Made by a program: the position numbers and the translations under genes. Below are positions 30,768 to 40,280 of a stretch of 64,000 nucleotides of DNA, piece by piece. Under the pieces are notes generated by a model, which had not been told where the DNA came from, searched no databases, and was given only the letters and a program-made list of their open reading frames with translations. How positions within the stretch are numbered: position 1 is the stretch's first letter; each line of letters starts with the position of its first letter. The stretch is from Punica granatum (taxonomy: Eukaryota > Streptophyta > Magnoliopsida > Myrtales > Lythraceae): contig NC_045131.1 in assembly GCF_007655135.1 (NCBI RefSeq), forward strand, positions 19,328,001 through 19,392,000, given 5' to 3'.

Positions 30768-32258
30768 CTAAGATGGGTGGGGCCCTCCATGGGTCCTCTT
30801 CTTGGACCTCTCCAAGGTAGCGTTCGCACGTGCCAACTCCTGATCACGTCTCTGTAACTCTGCGCGTGCTTGGGCGAGCTCCATTTGAAGCTGGCGCTGA
30901 TCGATGAGTTGCTCATCTTTCTCAGCGACCTCCCAACGAAGGCGGTCCCTCTCAGACCTGAGGCTAGTGAGTTCCGCTTGGACGGCGATGCTCGAAGTTG
31001 AGGGTGCCCCATATGGTGTGCTATCCTCAAGTTGTGGAGAGTCGGTGGAATCTTCGTGTACTAACGAACTCCGTCGGTAGAAACGGAGGATGTACTCTTC
31101 CGTAGCCCGAAAATCCCGTTCATCCTGAGTAGGGTGTTCGGGAAAGTAAGGTAGCTCTGTGACCGCAGTGCGCCATGCGGATAGGAATTGTTGGATATCA
31201 CTTTGGCAATCTACGGACGTCTGATCCTCCCGCCAAGTGTGTTCGAACCTAGTCCGTGCCATGTCCTCGGGGACTGTCTGTAGGCTACCAAACTGCCTCA
31301 TTACTCGCAACGGGAAGTAAGTGGTGGACCCCGCATGGCTCAAAAGTGGGATTCCGTTAAAATCATGGCATCTAAGGGCCATGGGTCCGGGTGGCATCCA
31401 CGCGGCACGCCACTTAAAGCCCTTGGGTGATATTTCACGAAAAATTTTGATCCACTCGGAAACCTTGCGTTCTTCCACGTGCACTAAAGGTAGTAACCGG
31501 GAAATGATCGACTCCGAGTGGTTGAAAAATAGAACTGGGGGCACGAGGCCAAAGGGGCTTGCGTGGCTCTGTAGCCAAATTTGCAGAAGGATTGGGGACC
31601 CCCTCAACCTTCGATCAGCTGTTCGCGTAACGCGGTCGAGCGACCGAATGGTCTCAGCCACTAGGGCTACCTCGTACCCGCGACCTCCGACCACTTGGAG
31701 GATGACGCTAGCCAAAGCTGCGTTGATGCGATCGACTGCGCTAGGGAATAAAAGGGTTCCAAAAATAAGGAGCAAAACTGCATGACATAAGTTTGCTTGA
31801 AAAATGTCCCCTCGAACCTCGCGTGCTTGTGATTTGATAAAGCAGAGAAGTTTCGTGGTTACTATCTCAGTGCCTCCGGAGTATGCAAGTTCGGCATGCA
31901 GTTGAGATCTGTGCACCCTGAATAGGCACGAGACTAAGACCAATCGAGTAGTACGGAGGTTAGGCTCCACAATGCCGTGGGAAATAGCAGTCCTACCAAT
32001 GAGGGTCCGATACTCCTCAATGATAGGCGTAAGCTCTGTACCCTGAATGTTGAAGACCGCATGGGTTGGATCCCAGAACGTCACAGCTGCTCCTAGGAAA
32101 TTCCAATCTACTCGGCGTGTGGAGAGCATGGGCACATCTCCGACGAAGGAAGTGATATAGTTTCGGTCAATTTGACGCAGGCTGGTCCATATGTGACTGA
32201 TCTGCTCAAGCGGTGGCGTGATTCTGTCGAGGCGTAGAAAGGAAGCCGAATGCGACAT
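30768..32258 (-). CDS. ORF1 protein of Tat element II (DUF7745/plant-mobile-domain-like, coiled-coil tail)
   Basis: 496 codons, intact, ATG to stop. Residues about 55-95 carry FWDPTHAVFN and ELTPIIEEYRTLIG, like the domain called DUF7745 and distantly the plant mobile domain. Further conserved-looking blocks are FPSAVDRINAAL (171-182), QIWLQSH (226-232) and WMPPGPM through AGSTTYFPL (287-317), followed by FPEHP (372-376). Residues about 425-485 are rich in Glu, Arg and Leu in a heptad-like pattern and probably form a coiled coil. There is no signal peptide or membrane segment. Ogre/Tat elements carry an extra ORF1 of unknown function upstream of gag; this occupies that place, 420 nt after the end of the leader repeats and 560 nt after the PBS. 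Function unknown. It is the only gene kept in element II, which argues it is used. Confidence 0.85.
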   Translation of the reverse strand: MSHSASFLRLDRITPPLEQISHIWTSLRQIDRNYITSFVGDVPMLSTRRVDWNFLGAAVTFWDPTHAVFNIQGTELTPIIEEYRTLIGRTAISHGIVEPNLRTTRLVLVSCLFRVHRSQLHAELAYSGGTEIVTTKLLCFIKSQAREVRGDIFQANLCHAVLLLIFGTLLFPSAVDRINAALASVILQVVGGRGYEVALVAETIRSLDRVTRTADRRLRGSPILLQIWLQSHASPFGLVPPVLFFNHSESIISRLLPLVHVEERKVSEWIKIFREISPKGFKWRAAWMPPGPMALRCHDFNGIPLLSHAGSTTYFPLRVMRQFGSLQTVPEDMARTRFEHTWREDQTSVDCQSDIQQFLSAWRTAVTELPYFPEHPTQDERDFRATEEYILRFYRRSSLVHEDSTDSPQLEDSTPYGAPSTSSIAVQAELTSLRSERDRLRWEVAEKDEQLIDQRQLQMELAQARAELQRRDQELARANATLERSKKRTHGGPHPS

Positions 32259-32819
32259 CCCTTACCAAGATGTAAAGAAGATCAGCTTAGGACTAATCAA
32301 TGCGAATGACACCCTAATTTTGAAAACTGTATGATGCGTGAGTGCGAAAAATAAATGCCCACGGCTTAATAAAATTACAAGGTACATGTACACCGCTCTT
32401 GAAATGGAAAAGACTCAAGTGGCTCACAGGCCGACTCGATAGACTGTTGCCGGAGTTGGGTAGAAGGCTTGCATGGAAGCATAGCACGATGCATGGTTCA
32501 GTGCTACAGGGACCGTGCTACCTAGGGATGGGGGCCCCCGACTCAAGGGTGTCAATTCCTTGAAATCGGGCGGGATTCTTTTCAAGGCCTAAGCGACAGT
32601 CGAACCGTGCGCCGTACCCCTACTTCGAACCCCTATCTAACCTAGCTTCCTAGATTGCCGCTCGTGGGATTTCAAGCGTGGTACCTAAATCCACTAGAAT
32701 GATGCAATGCAAGTGCAGAAAAGTAAATATGCGTAAAATAGATAAGCGAGAAAGTTGCAGAAAGCGGTAAATGAACATGCAAGCAAGCAAACGGGATCGA
32801 GCCTAAACCCACTAAGTAT
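32259..32819 (-). other. 5' leader of element II
   Basis: 560 bp between PBS and ORF1, no gene. It would be the untranslated region and probably includes packaging signals. Nothing specific can be recognised. Confidence 0.6.
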
Positions 32820-32820
32820 G

Positions 32821-32838
32821 TCCCCAGTAGAGTCGCCA
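32821..32838 (-). other. Primer-binding site of element II (tRNA-Arg-like)
   Basis: The plus strand reads TCCCCAGTAGAGTCGCCA, which looks like a tRNA 3' end including CCA. The minus strand therefore has TGGCGACTCTACTGGGGA three nucleotides after the LTR's CCGTACA end. From memory this resembles the tRNA-Arg PBS described for Ogre elements; the exact tRNA was not checked. Confidence 0.75.
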
Positions 32839-35689
32839 AGCTGTACGGACCCGAATGTGGACTCTCGTCGGGGCCCGCATCGCGCGCTTTTGGATCGCGC
32901 GGCTTGGTCGGAACGTCCACCTTCCCGCGGGGACGCGCGTCGGACACGCGTGAGAGAAGGAGTCGCCACTTATCATTTTACGACCCGAAGGTCGAGGGCG
33001 GATAAGTTACCCTGGGTCTAGGGGTATGGAACACCTAGTTTGTTGTTAAGGCATTGATCTGTGCGGAACCGGAAAATCCGTGTTCGGGGGTTCATGTTAC
33101 GTGTGGGCCTATATCCCGCACGCCCTTTCGGTACTCTGGTTTGCTAGGCTTGCATGTTTTATTATTTACCGCGTGAATTAAGCTGCACTCGGCTCGCACG
33201 TTTTGACACCGGATATTCGATGAACCAAACGATGTCGGTTGAGAAGCCGGGAGAGAAGTAAATCTATATGTCGGGGAATTGGTTCACAATCTTGCATTAC
33301 AGTTCATCGAACCATGGAGGTTGAATCCCTGCGTGAACCAGAACCGCGATATCTTGGATTCACTTGTGTCTGGGCAAGCATTAGACCGATTCGATTAATT
33401 GACTCTCGGACCGTTCGCTCACCGACTGGAATTCTTACAGAATAAATGCACCAAATAGAATCCTTACAATGCTCTCAAAAACAATAAATACAAATTGCAA
33501 AAGGGTCGAATTCCAGTCGTTTCGCGTTCGGTTATTATTCCACTCTAACTCACCGTGAGTTTAGGGAAAAGACCGAAGAACTGAAATTCAATGAACGCTC
33601 TCACTGAATAGGGCGTTGGACCCTGTGAGTGTTGATTAGGGTGTTGGACCCTGTGCTCGATGATTAGGGCGTTGAACCCTAATATTATTCGGCCTAGGGG
33701 TCAGGCCCGACCCGCATGGCAAACAGGTGCAGAAAGATAACAAGCAATAGGTTAATAACAGACAAAGTGTTTGTTATTGTCTTGTTTACGTGAATTAACA
33801 GATTATTAACCCAGGGGTGTTTTTGCAAGCAAATGCCATATGCTAAACAATCAAACATATGCCAATGTTTCAGCATTCGGCTTTGTTTTGAGAACTTGAC
33901 AAAGAGAGTCAAATCTCAAGTGTGTGAATCGCTTTTACAGTTGTTCTGTATTGTGACACTGAATTACCACTGAATTAACCAAACTCGTGTTTTGACTCTA
34001 GATTTGGAATCTAGAATTCCTCCTAACCATTATCTAGTGTTTGGTTAGGTCGAGTGAAAGGTTAATCAGCATTTCACAGGTTTTCTGACAATGATCAACT
34101 GTTCTAGTTACCCGAGTCTATGTTAGGATAGCAGAAACTCATCAGTTAGATAAGAAAAGGCTATGCAGATGAACCTGCACCTGAACAGGTAGCCCGTTCT
34201 TATCCCGTACTGTAGTGTTTCTATTATGCTAACCCTAAAGATGTCGCGGGGTTGTGAAAAGATGATTTTGCCCTTTATTTGAAAATGGTTTTCAGAAAAA
34301 AGGGGAAACATCACAGTGCGGGCCACCTCGGCCTGTAGCCGGTGTCGACCGATTCCCTGGATCATCCAGGGTTGTGCAAGAACCCTGAAAAAGCCAAAGA
34401 ATCGGTTGATCTGTCCGGAAGTGATCCAGAAAGATCTTCCGTATCTTGACATGAGTTACCTGGAATCAAGTGAAAACTCAAGTTGAGACACAAAAGCCCT
34501 TTTTAGACGTCCATGCCACGTCGGACCGCGCGTTTCGGGTTTTGAAATTGATAAGTTTAAAAAGGGCACCAACATCCTTTGACGACTCGTCGACGCGAGT
34601 TATCAGTTAATGTCCAATTCGGGTAAACTTTATCAGTATGAAGTGAGTTTAATCGTGTGAGCGTCCCGATTAACCCGTTTGTGGAATTAATGCTTAAGGG
34701 TTGTGCCGAATGCATTAATTGTGAAAACGATTCGCGACTCGACGACCAAGACGATTCCATAAGGATCGAGGATAATTTGATCTAATGACCGAAACTATCC
34801 TCATAACCAAATGGACCCGAATGAGTCATCGATACTCGAATCCATGCATGCTTCGTTTGAAAAAGTCTTTACATGATATTTTAATGGGAATCGTAAAGAC
34901 ATTGAAGTAAAACTTCACATCATCCGATCAACAAATTAAACTTGAGATAAGGAACTCATTCTTGACCCAAGGAAGGCCAAGAAGCCCTCGGCTTCATCTT
35001 GTGAAGGGTGGCCGAAGGTTCTCATGGCTCTATCCGAGTCACGAATGATTTCCTAATCGTGGTTTAATTATTTCTCGCATGCTCAAACATCAACCGTGAT
35101 AAATAGCACTCCTTTTTAACAAAAGCCGGCGTTATCACGATTTGTTTAGCTCATTTAAACATACAAACATTCACAAACGTGTTAACTAAGGAAAATGATA
35201 AAATAACACCGGCTTCATGCATGCAATAATGATAAAACAAACTCGGAAATTAACTTGAATAGGCTAAGGAGACCGATCTTAACCCGAAAAGAGCAATTTA
35301 AGTCTCAACCCTCTCCTTTAGAGAGTTGGCCGAGAATTAATGTGCCATAATCGGGTTGGGATAGTCTTCTTTATGATGATCCAAGCTCTTTTCCGACATG
35401 GTAGCAAGTCATAAGATAGTGTACATGCATAATATAACATAAAATTGCATAAAAATTAAATCTTGCAAATGAAACATGCATGAAACACCATAATACTCCA
35501 TAGCCATGCAAAAATATAAAAAGTCCTAACTCCTCTAAGTCAGAAGTGTTTTACCTAGCCTCGGAATACGAGGAAAGAGTCGGGGAAGTGTTTGAGAGTC
35601 GGGTGACTCGGTGGAACCCTTAAAAGGGTATTCGGGCGCAAGGGTGGACGTGCACGGGCGTTGGTGGGCACTGACAAGCGCTGGTGTTG

Positions 35690-36480
35690 GGCAAGGACGT
35701 GCGCGGGTGACGGGCGCGGGCGTGCGCGGATGGCTGGCACGGACGGGAGCGGGTGACGGGCGCGGGCGTGCGCGGATGACGGGCGCGGGCGTGCGCTGGT
35801 GACGGGCGCGGGCGTGCGCTGGTGACGGGCGCGGGTGGCGCTGGATGACGAGCACGGGCGTGCGCGGGTGACGGGCACGGGTGTGCTGGTGAAGGGCGCG
35901 GGTGGCGCTGGATGACGAGCACGGGAGTGCGCGGGTGGCGGGCACGGGTGTGCTGGTGAAGGGCGCGGGTGGCGCTGGTGACGAGCACGGGCGTGCGCGG
36001 GTGACCGGCAAGGGTGTGCTGGTGATGGGCGCGGGTGGCGCTGGATGACGAGCACAGGGGTGCGCGGGTGACGGGCGCGGGTGGCGCTGGATGATGAGCA
36101 CGGGAATGCGCGGGTGACGGGCACGGGTGTGCTGGTGAAGGGCGCGGGTGGCGCTGGATGACGAGCACGGGCGTGCTCGGGTGACCGGCACGGGTGTGCT
36201 GGTGATGGGCGCGGGTGGCGCTGGATGACGAGCACGGGCGTGCGCGGGTGACGGGCGCGGGTGTGCTGGTGATGGGCGCGGGTGGCGCTGGATGACGAGC
36301 ACGGGCGTGCGCGGGTGACGGGCGCGGGTGTGCTGGTGATGGGCGCGGGTGGCGCTGGATGACGAGCACGGGCGTGCGCGGGTGACGGGCGCGGGTGTGC
36401 TGGTGATGGGCGCGGGTGGCGCTGGATGACGAGCACGGGCGTGCGCGGGTGACGGGCCCGGGTGTGCTGGTGATGGGTGC
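35690..36480. repeat. GC-rich 67-bp minisatellite in LTR 3
   Basis: About 11-12 units, with the same sequence of variant units as one higher-order block of LTR 2 (GGCACGGACGGGAG near 35737, AGCACAGGGG near 36050, GATGATGAGCACGGGA near 36090). The frames of 290-380 codons on the minus strand are artefacts. Confidence 0.9.
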
Positions 36481-37691
36481 GGGTGGCGCTGGTGACGCTC
36501 GGTGACGGACGTTGGTGACGCCCGAGGGTTGCGCTCGGTGACGCTCGGTGACGGACGCTGGTGACGCTCGAGGGTTGCGCTCGGTGACGCTCGGTGACGG
36601 GCGCTGGCTACGCTCGGTGACGCTCGGTGACAGGCGCTGGCTGCGCTCGGTGACGCTCGGTGACGGACGCTGGTCACCCGAGAGCTCCAACTAGTCCCGA
36701 GATGCGGGATGGGACCTTCAAGAGTCGGGTTGGACCGTTGATGGGTCGGTTTTGAGCTGTTTTCCGTTGAACAGACCCGAATGGCATCAAACAGACCCGA
36801 ATGGCATCAAACAGACCCGGCTGAAATATTGGACAGACCCGACTGGCACAAGTCGGGTCGGACGTCGCCACGGAGGTTCCCGATGGAATTTTGAGGCAAG
36901 GTCAGTGGCTCCTGACTCCTAACTGACCCCCGGAGGTGACTGTGGTGGTCGTTTGGTCCCAGAGTTATCGGGTCGACCCGTACAGCCCTGCAAAGATCAC
37001 GGAAAACAGAGTACGTCTGGAAATTCGGACCCGTCTGGCACCAGTCGGGTCGGACGTCGCCACGGAGGCTCCCGATGGAATTGTTGAGCAAGGCCAACGG
37101 CTCCCGACTGCTAACTCACCTCTGGAGGTGGCTGTGGTGGTCGTTTTCCGAAAAGAGTCTCGGATCGACCCGATCTGCAAGAAAACCGCACAAACAGTCA
37201 GAAATTTCGACCCGACTGGGCAGTCGGGCTGTTTCTTCTTCCTGGGGTTAAACCGACGGGTTTGTCTTGGATTTCTTGACTTCTGGACACCCTAGGGTTG
37301 TGTGGGGAGGTGTTTGATGGGTTTTGGTAGCTCAAACCGACTTGGAAAGGCTTGAAACCCGGTTTGACATTTTTTACCCGAGAAGGACCAAATCTGTCCA
37401 GATTTTGTTCAAGGCTGGTTCTATGGCTTAGAGGTTTCAAACTTAAAATCTAAGTTCAGAAATGGATAGAGGGGCTCGAAAACATGTGGGATATGAAGTT
37501 TGGTAAATTTTGGATTCAAGCCGGGATGGATTCCGACTTAAGACTTTGCCCGGTTTTGCTTGGTTTTGCTTGCTGGAAATGGCTGAAGCTTGCTGCGGTT
37601 TGCTGTGGAGTTTGAGAGCTTTTGAAGAGTGAGAAATGCTAGAGAGAGAGTGTTTTTAAGGTGTCCCCTTAAGTTAATGACATTTGGACAA

Positions 37692-37697
37692 TATATA
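37692..37697 (-). promoter_or_regulatory. Candidate LTR promoter TATA box (LTR 3, 5' LTR)
   Basis: TATATA, with TCTCTCTCTAGC on the minus strand about 45 nt downstream (near 37640-37652). As this is the 5' LTR, it would drive element II transcription through the minisatellite and into ORF1. Inference. Confidence 0.45.
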
Positions 37698-39323
37698 GAA
37701 AAGCTTAAATGCAAGATTAGTGAAGAAAAGTGCAATTAGGGCCATGGATTAGTGGAATCCGAATTTCTTAAGGAAATATCAAGCTCAATCCTCATCCATT
37801 GCATTAATGGAGAAAAGATAAGAGCATTGATGGCTTGGATGGGAAGTTGGAGTGTTGAATTGAAACACTTAGATATTTTGCAAAAGGAAGACAAATGCAA
37901 GTTGTCTTCTTGGCTTGAAGAAGAAGATGACAAGAGACATGGAGGGCAATGGGCATGGGTGAGGCGGCACTGAGTTGGCCGTGGGTCCCACGGGTCGCGA
38001 GGTAAGTTCGGGCCAAAGTTCGGGTCTCGATTGGTCGCGCATTCGAAGTTCGTGGTTCGAATTGAACGTCGAATTGTCGATATACGCGAGAAAACGGAGT
38101 TAATGAGCCCGAGATTGACATTTTTCATGGAGAAATGTCCCGGATGTGTGCGAGGCTCGGAATCCGGTTTTGCTCATTGCAAGTGACCAGGGCGAAGTTG
38201 TCCGCTTCTGACAGCATATCTTGTGTCCGCATCTCACGTTGGTCATTTTGACATAAATTGTCAGACAACGTGAACAATTATCCCTTAAGCCGGTAATGCT
38301 AACGTGGGGCCGGAGACGTCCTAGGAGGTCGAAACTGGATTTCTCAGGATGATTTCTGAGTTGCTTGGGCACTCCGGAGATTACTGTAATCTCTGTTTGT
38401 CGAGATCAAACCTCCAAGGACTTGAAAAGTGTATCTGAGACCTCTAAAGCGCTGCTCGGGAGGTCTAGGTGAGTCGTGTGATTTATTCCGACGATTCCAC
38501 ATTGAGCCTTGAGAAGGCTAGCATTGTGTAACGTAAGCATTCGGAGTTAAGTTTCCCCAAAGAGGACCTCCGGATATGGATTTCCACTAAAAATGGTCAT
38601 TTCCGCTCTTCGAAGGTTACTCGGGAAACCGCGAGGGGTTTTGCTGTTTGTTTTGCCCAATTGTGAATGTCTGCTAGAGTTTTCTGGGCAATGCGGTATG
38701 AACTTCGTTTGTCGTAATTCCATCAGACCCTTCTCCGGCTATGCTCTTCTGAAGAGGGGTATGCTTGTTTTGTCGTTCGGAAGTCATTTGAAGTGTCTGT
38801 GTGACTTCCAAAAGACAATCTGAAGCGTTGTTCATACTCTGTGTGTTGATGGGGCATGGCCGCGTCTGATATTTGGAATTAACTTTTCTCCAGGAAACCG
38901 GCATTTTTGGACTTCCACTGAAAAGTTGTCTGTATACAGAAAATTGTTCTGTATAGAGCAGATGATTTGAAAAATGCCTTTGGGGACACTTTTCATCTTT
39001 TTGGCACTGGTGTGGATTTTTGGAGTCCAATATTCACTATCTTCCGACGGCCGAGCGAACTATCGGAAAATAGTGCCGTCCGTGTAGTACACTGAAAACG
39101 CCGGTTTTGGACATTGTTGAGTTCTTTGGTCGCTCTGTTCCCCTTTGGTGACCCCTAGAGTCCTTCTGTCATGTCCATGGGCCATTTGCTCAATTTTGCC
39201 AACTTGAGGATGAATAGTGATTTCTTGCTCTGCCGAGCCGTTTTCTGTATTCTGCTCAAGTCGTGGCTTGGGTCATTGCTAATATCATTGTTTGGAATGG
39301 TGAGCCAAAACGGGGTGCTGACA

Positions 39324-40266
39324 GGTTCCCGATTACGTTGACAGTAATATCGAAATCTCTATTTCAATATTACAAACAGTGAGCGGCCTCTAGCAATGCA
39401 TCATTGCTACTCAAGTAATCGGAAAGTCAATTTCTCAACGAACCTTGTGACCTATGTTACCGTGCAGTATAATCCCTTTGTCCTCTATATCTCTATTGAG
39501 CCCAAGGCATGGTCGTTGTCATCCTTGTATGGCTCAATCTCTCTTTCTTGGTTTACCGGGTAAGTCTATCAGAACAAATGAGATCGATATCCCTATATCG
39601 ACTCATTTGGGTATGCATACACTTATAGACTCTACCCACCAAGCGGCCGTGAGATATCACTCCCATTACGTAGGAGGGACAAATTCTATCTTGGTCACTC
39701 ACATTCCTCTTCATGCTCTGTGGTATACCCAATAACTATCTTTATAACCAGCCTGTTACGGTGGCGTTTGACAGTATCAAAGTATACTACATTACATGTA
39801 GGAAACTATGATGACCTCAAGTCAGAGGACCACTGCACCATATTCACTATGAGATCTGCTAATGACAGTCACGTAACGACCCATGTAGCAGTCTCATGAC
39901 GGATCAATCCAGTACACATTACTCCTAATGTATACCTGCGGTGTGACTCGATGTCTCCACATCCATGACCTGTGAGACTTGGTCATCAATCTACACCCAC
40001 ACTAGTCTAACCGCATTATCGTTGTCCTAATTAACGATAATACTTTGACTAGGGACATTTAGGAATAGTATTCAGTCATTATAGGATCTCACAATCAAGT
40101 CACACTTGATGCCTGTTGAACCTACTATTCCAAGGACGTTATTGTGTAAAATGAATATTCAGCGCAACCCACACAATAACATAAATGCCTCGTATTATAA
40201 TGAAATGTATGTCATATTACAGAATTGATGACAGATTGCCTCTAGGGCATACACCAATTCCCAACA
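39324..40266 (-). mobile_element. Truncated 3' LTR of a Copia element
   Basis: 943 bp matching 45682-46624 of the intact 5' LTR at about 98%. The outer 736 bp (matching 44946-45681) is missing, and the cut coincides with the end of Gypsy LTR 3. On the minus strand it starts TGTTGGGAATTGG, typical of Angela/Tork-like Copia LTRs. Confidence 0.85.
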
Positions 40267-40280
40267 ATCTCCCACTTGCA
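40267..40280 (-). other. Copia polypurine tract
   Basis: The plus strand reads ATCTCCCACTTGC next to the LTR, so the minus strand has GCAAGTGGGAGAT just before TGTTGGG. Confidence 0.75.

Larger units (their letters stand above)
25431..32841 (-). mobile_element. Interior of element II: non-autonomous Tat derivative carrying only ORF1
   Basis: Bounded by a PPT (25431-25450) and a PBS (32821-32838) and flanked by LTRs 2 and 3. In 7.4 kb I find one intact gene (ORF1, 30768-32258). No trace of gag, protease, reverse transcriptase or integrase could be seen on either strand. With its LTRs it spans 18476-39323. The layout fits a large retrotransposon derivative that depends on an autonomous relative such as element I for all enzymes. 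Confidence 0.8.
32842..39323 (-). mobile_element. LTR 3: 5' LTR of element II, 6482 bp
   Basis: Plus strand starts TGTACGGACC and ends GGTGCTGACA. It is flanked inward by the PBS and outward (39324) by truncated Copia LTR. Internally it has a non-coding 2.7 kb part, the minisatellite at 35690-36480, a GACGCTCGG repeat, and a TATA-like site at 37692. It pairs with LTR 2. No genes are supported. Confidence 0.9.

Noticed and set aside
31321..31785. 154-codon plus frame
   Set aside because: Shadow of ORF1 on the opposite strand.
35535..36690. Open frames of 293-380 codons on minus
   Set aside because: Minisatellite of LTR 3, not a gene.
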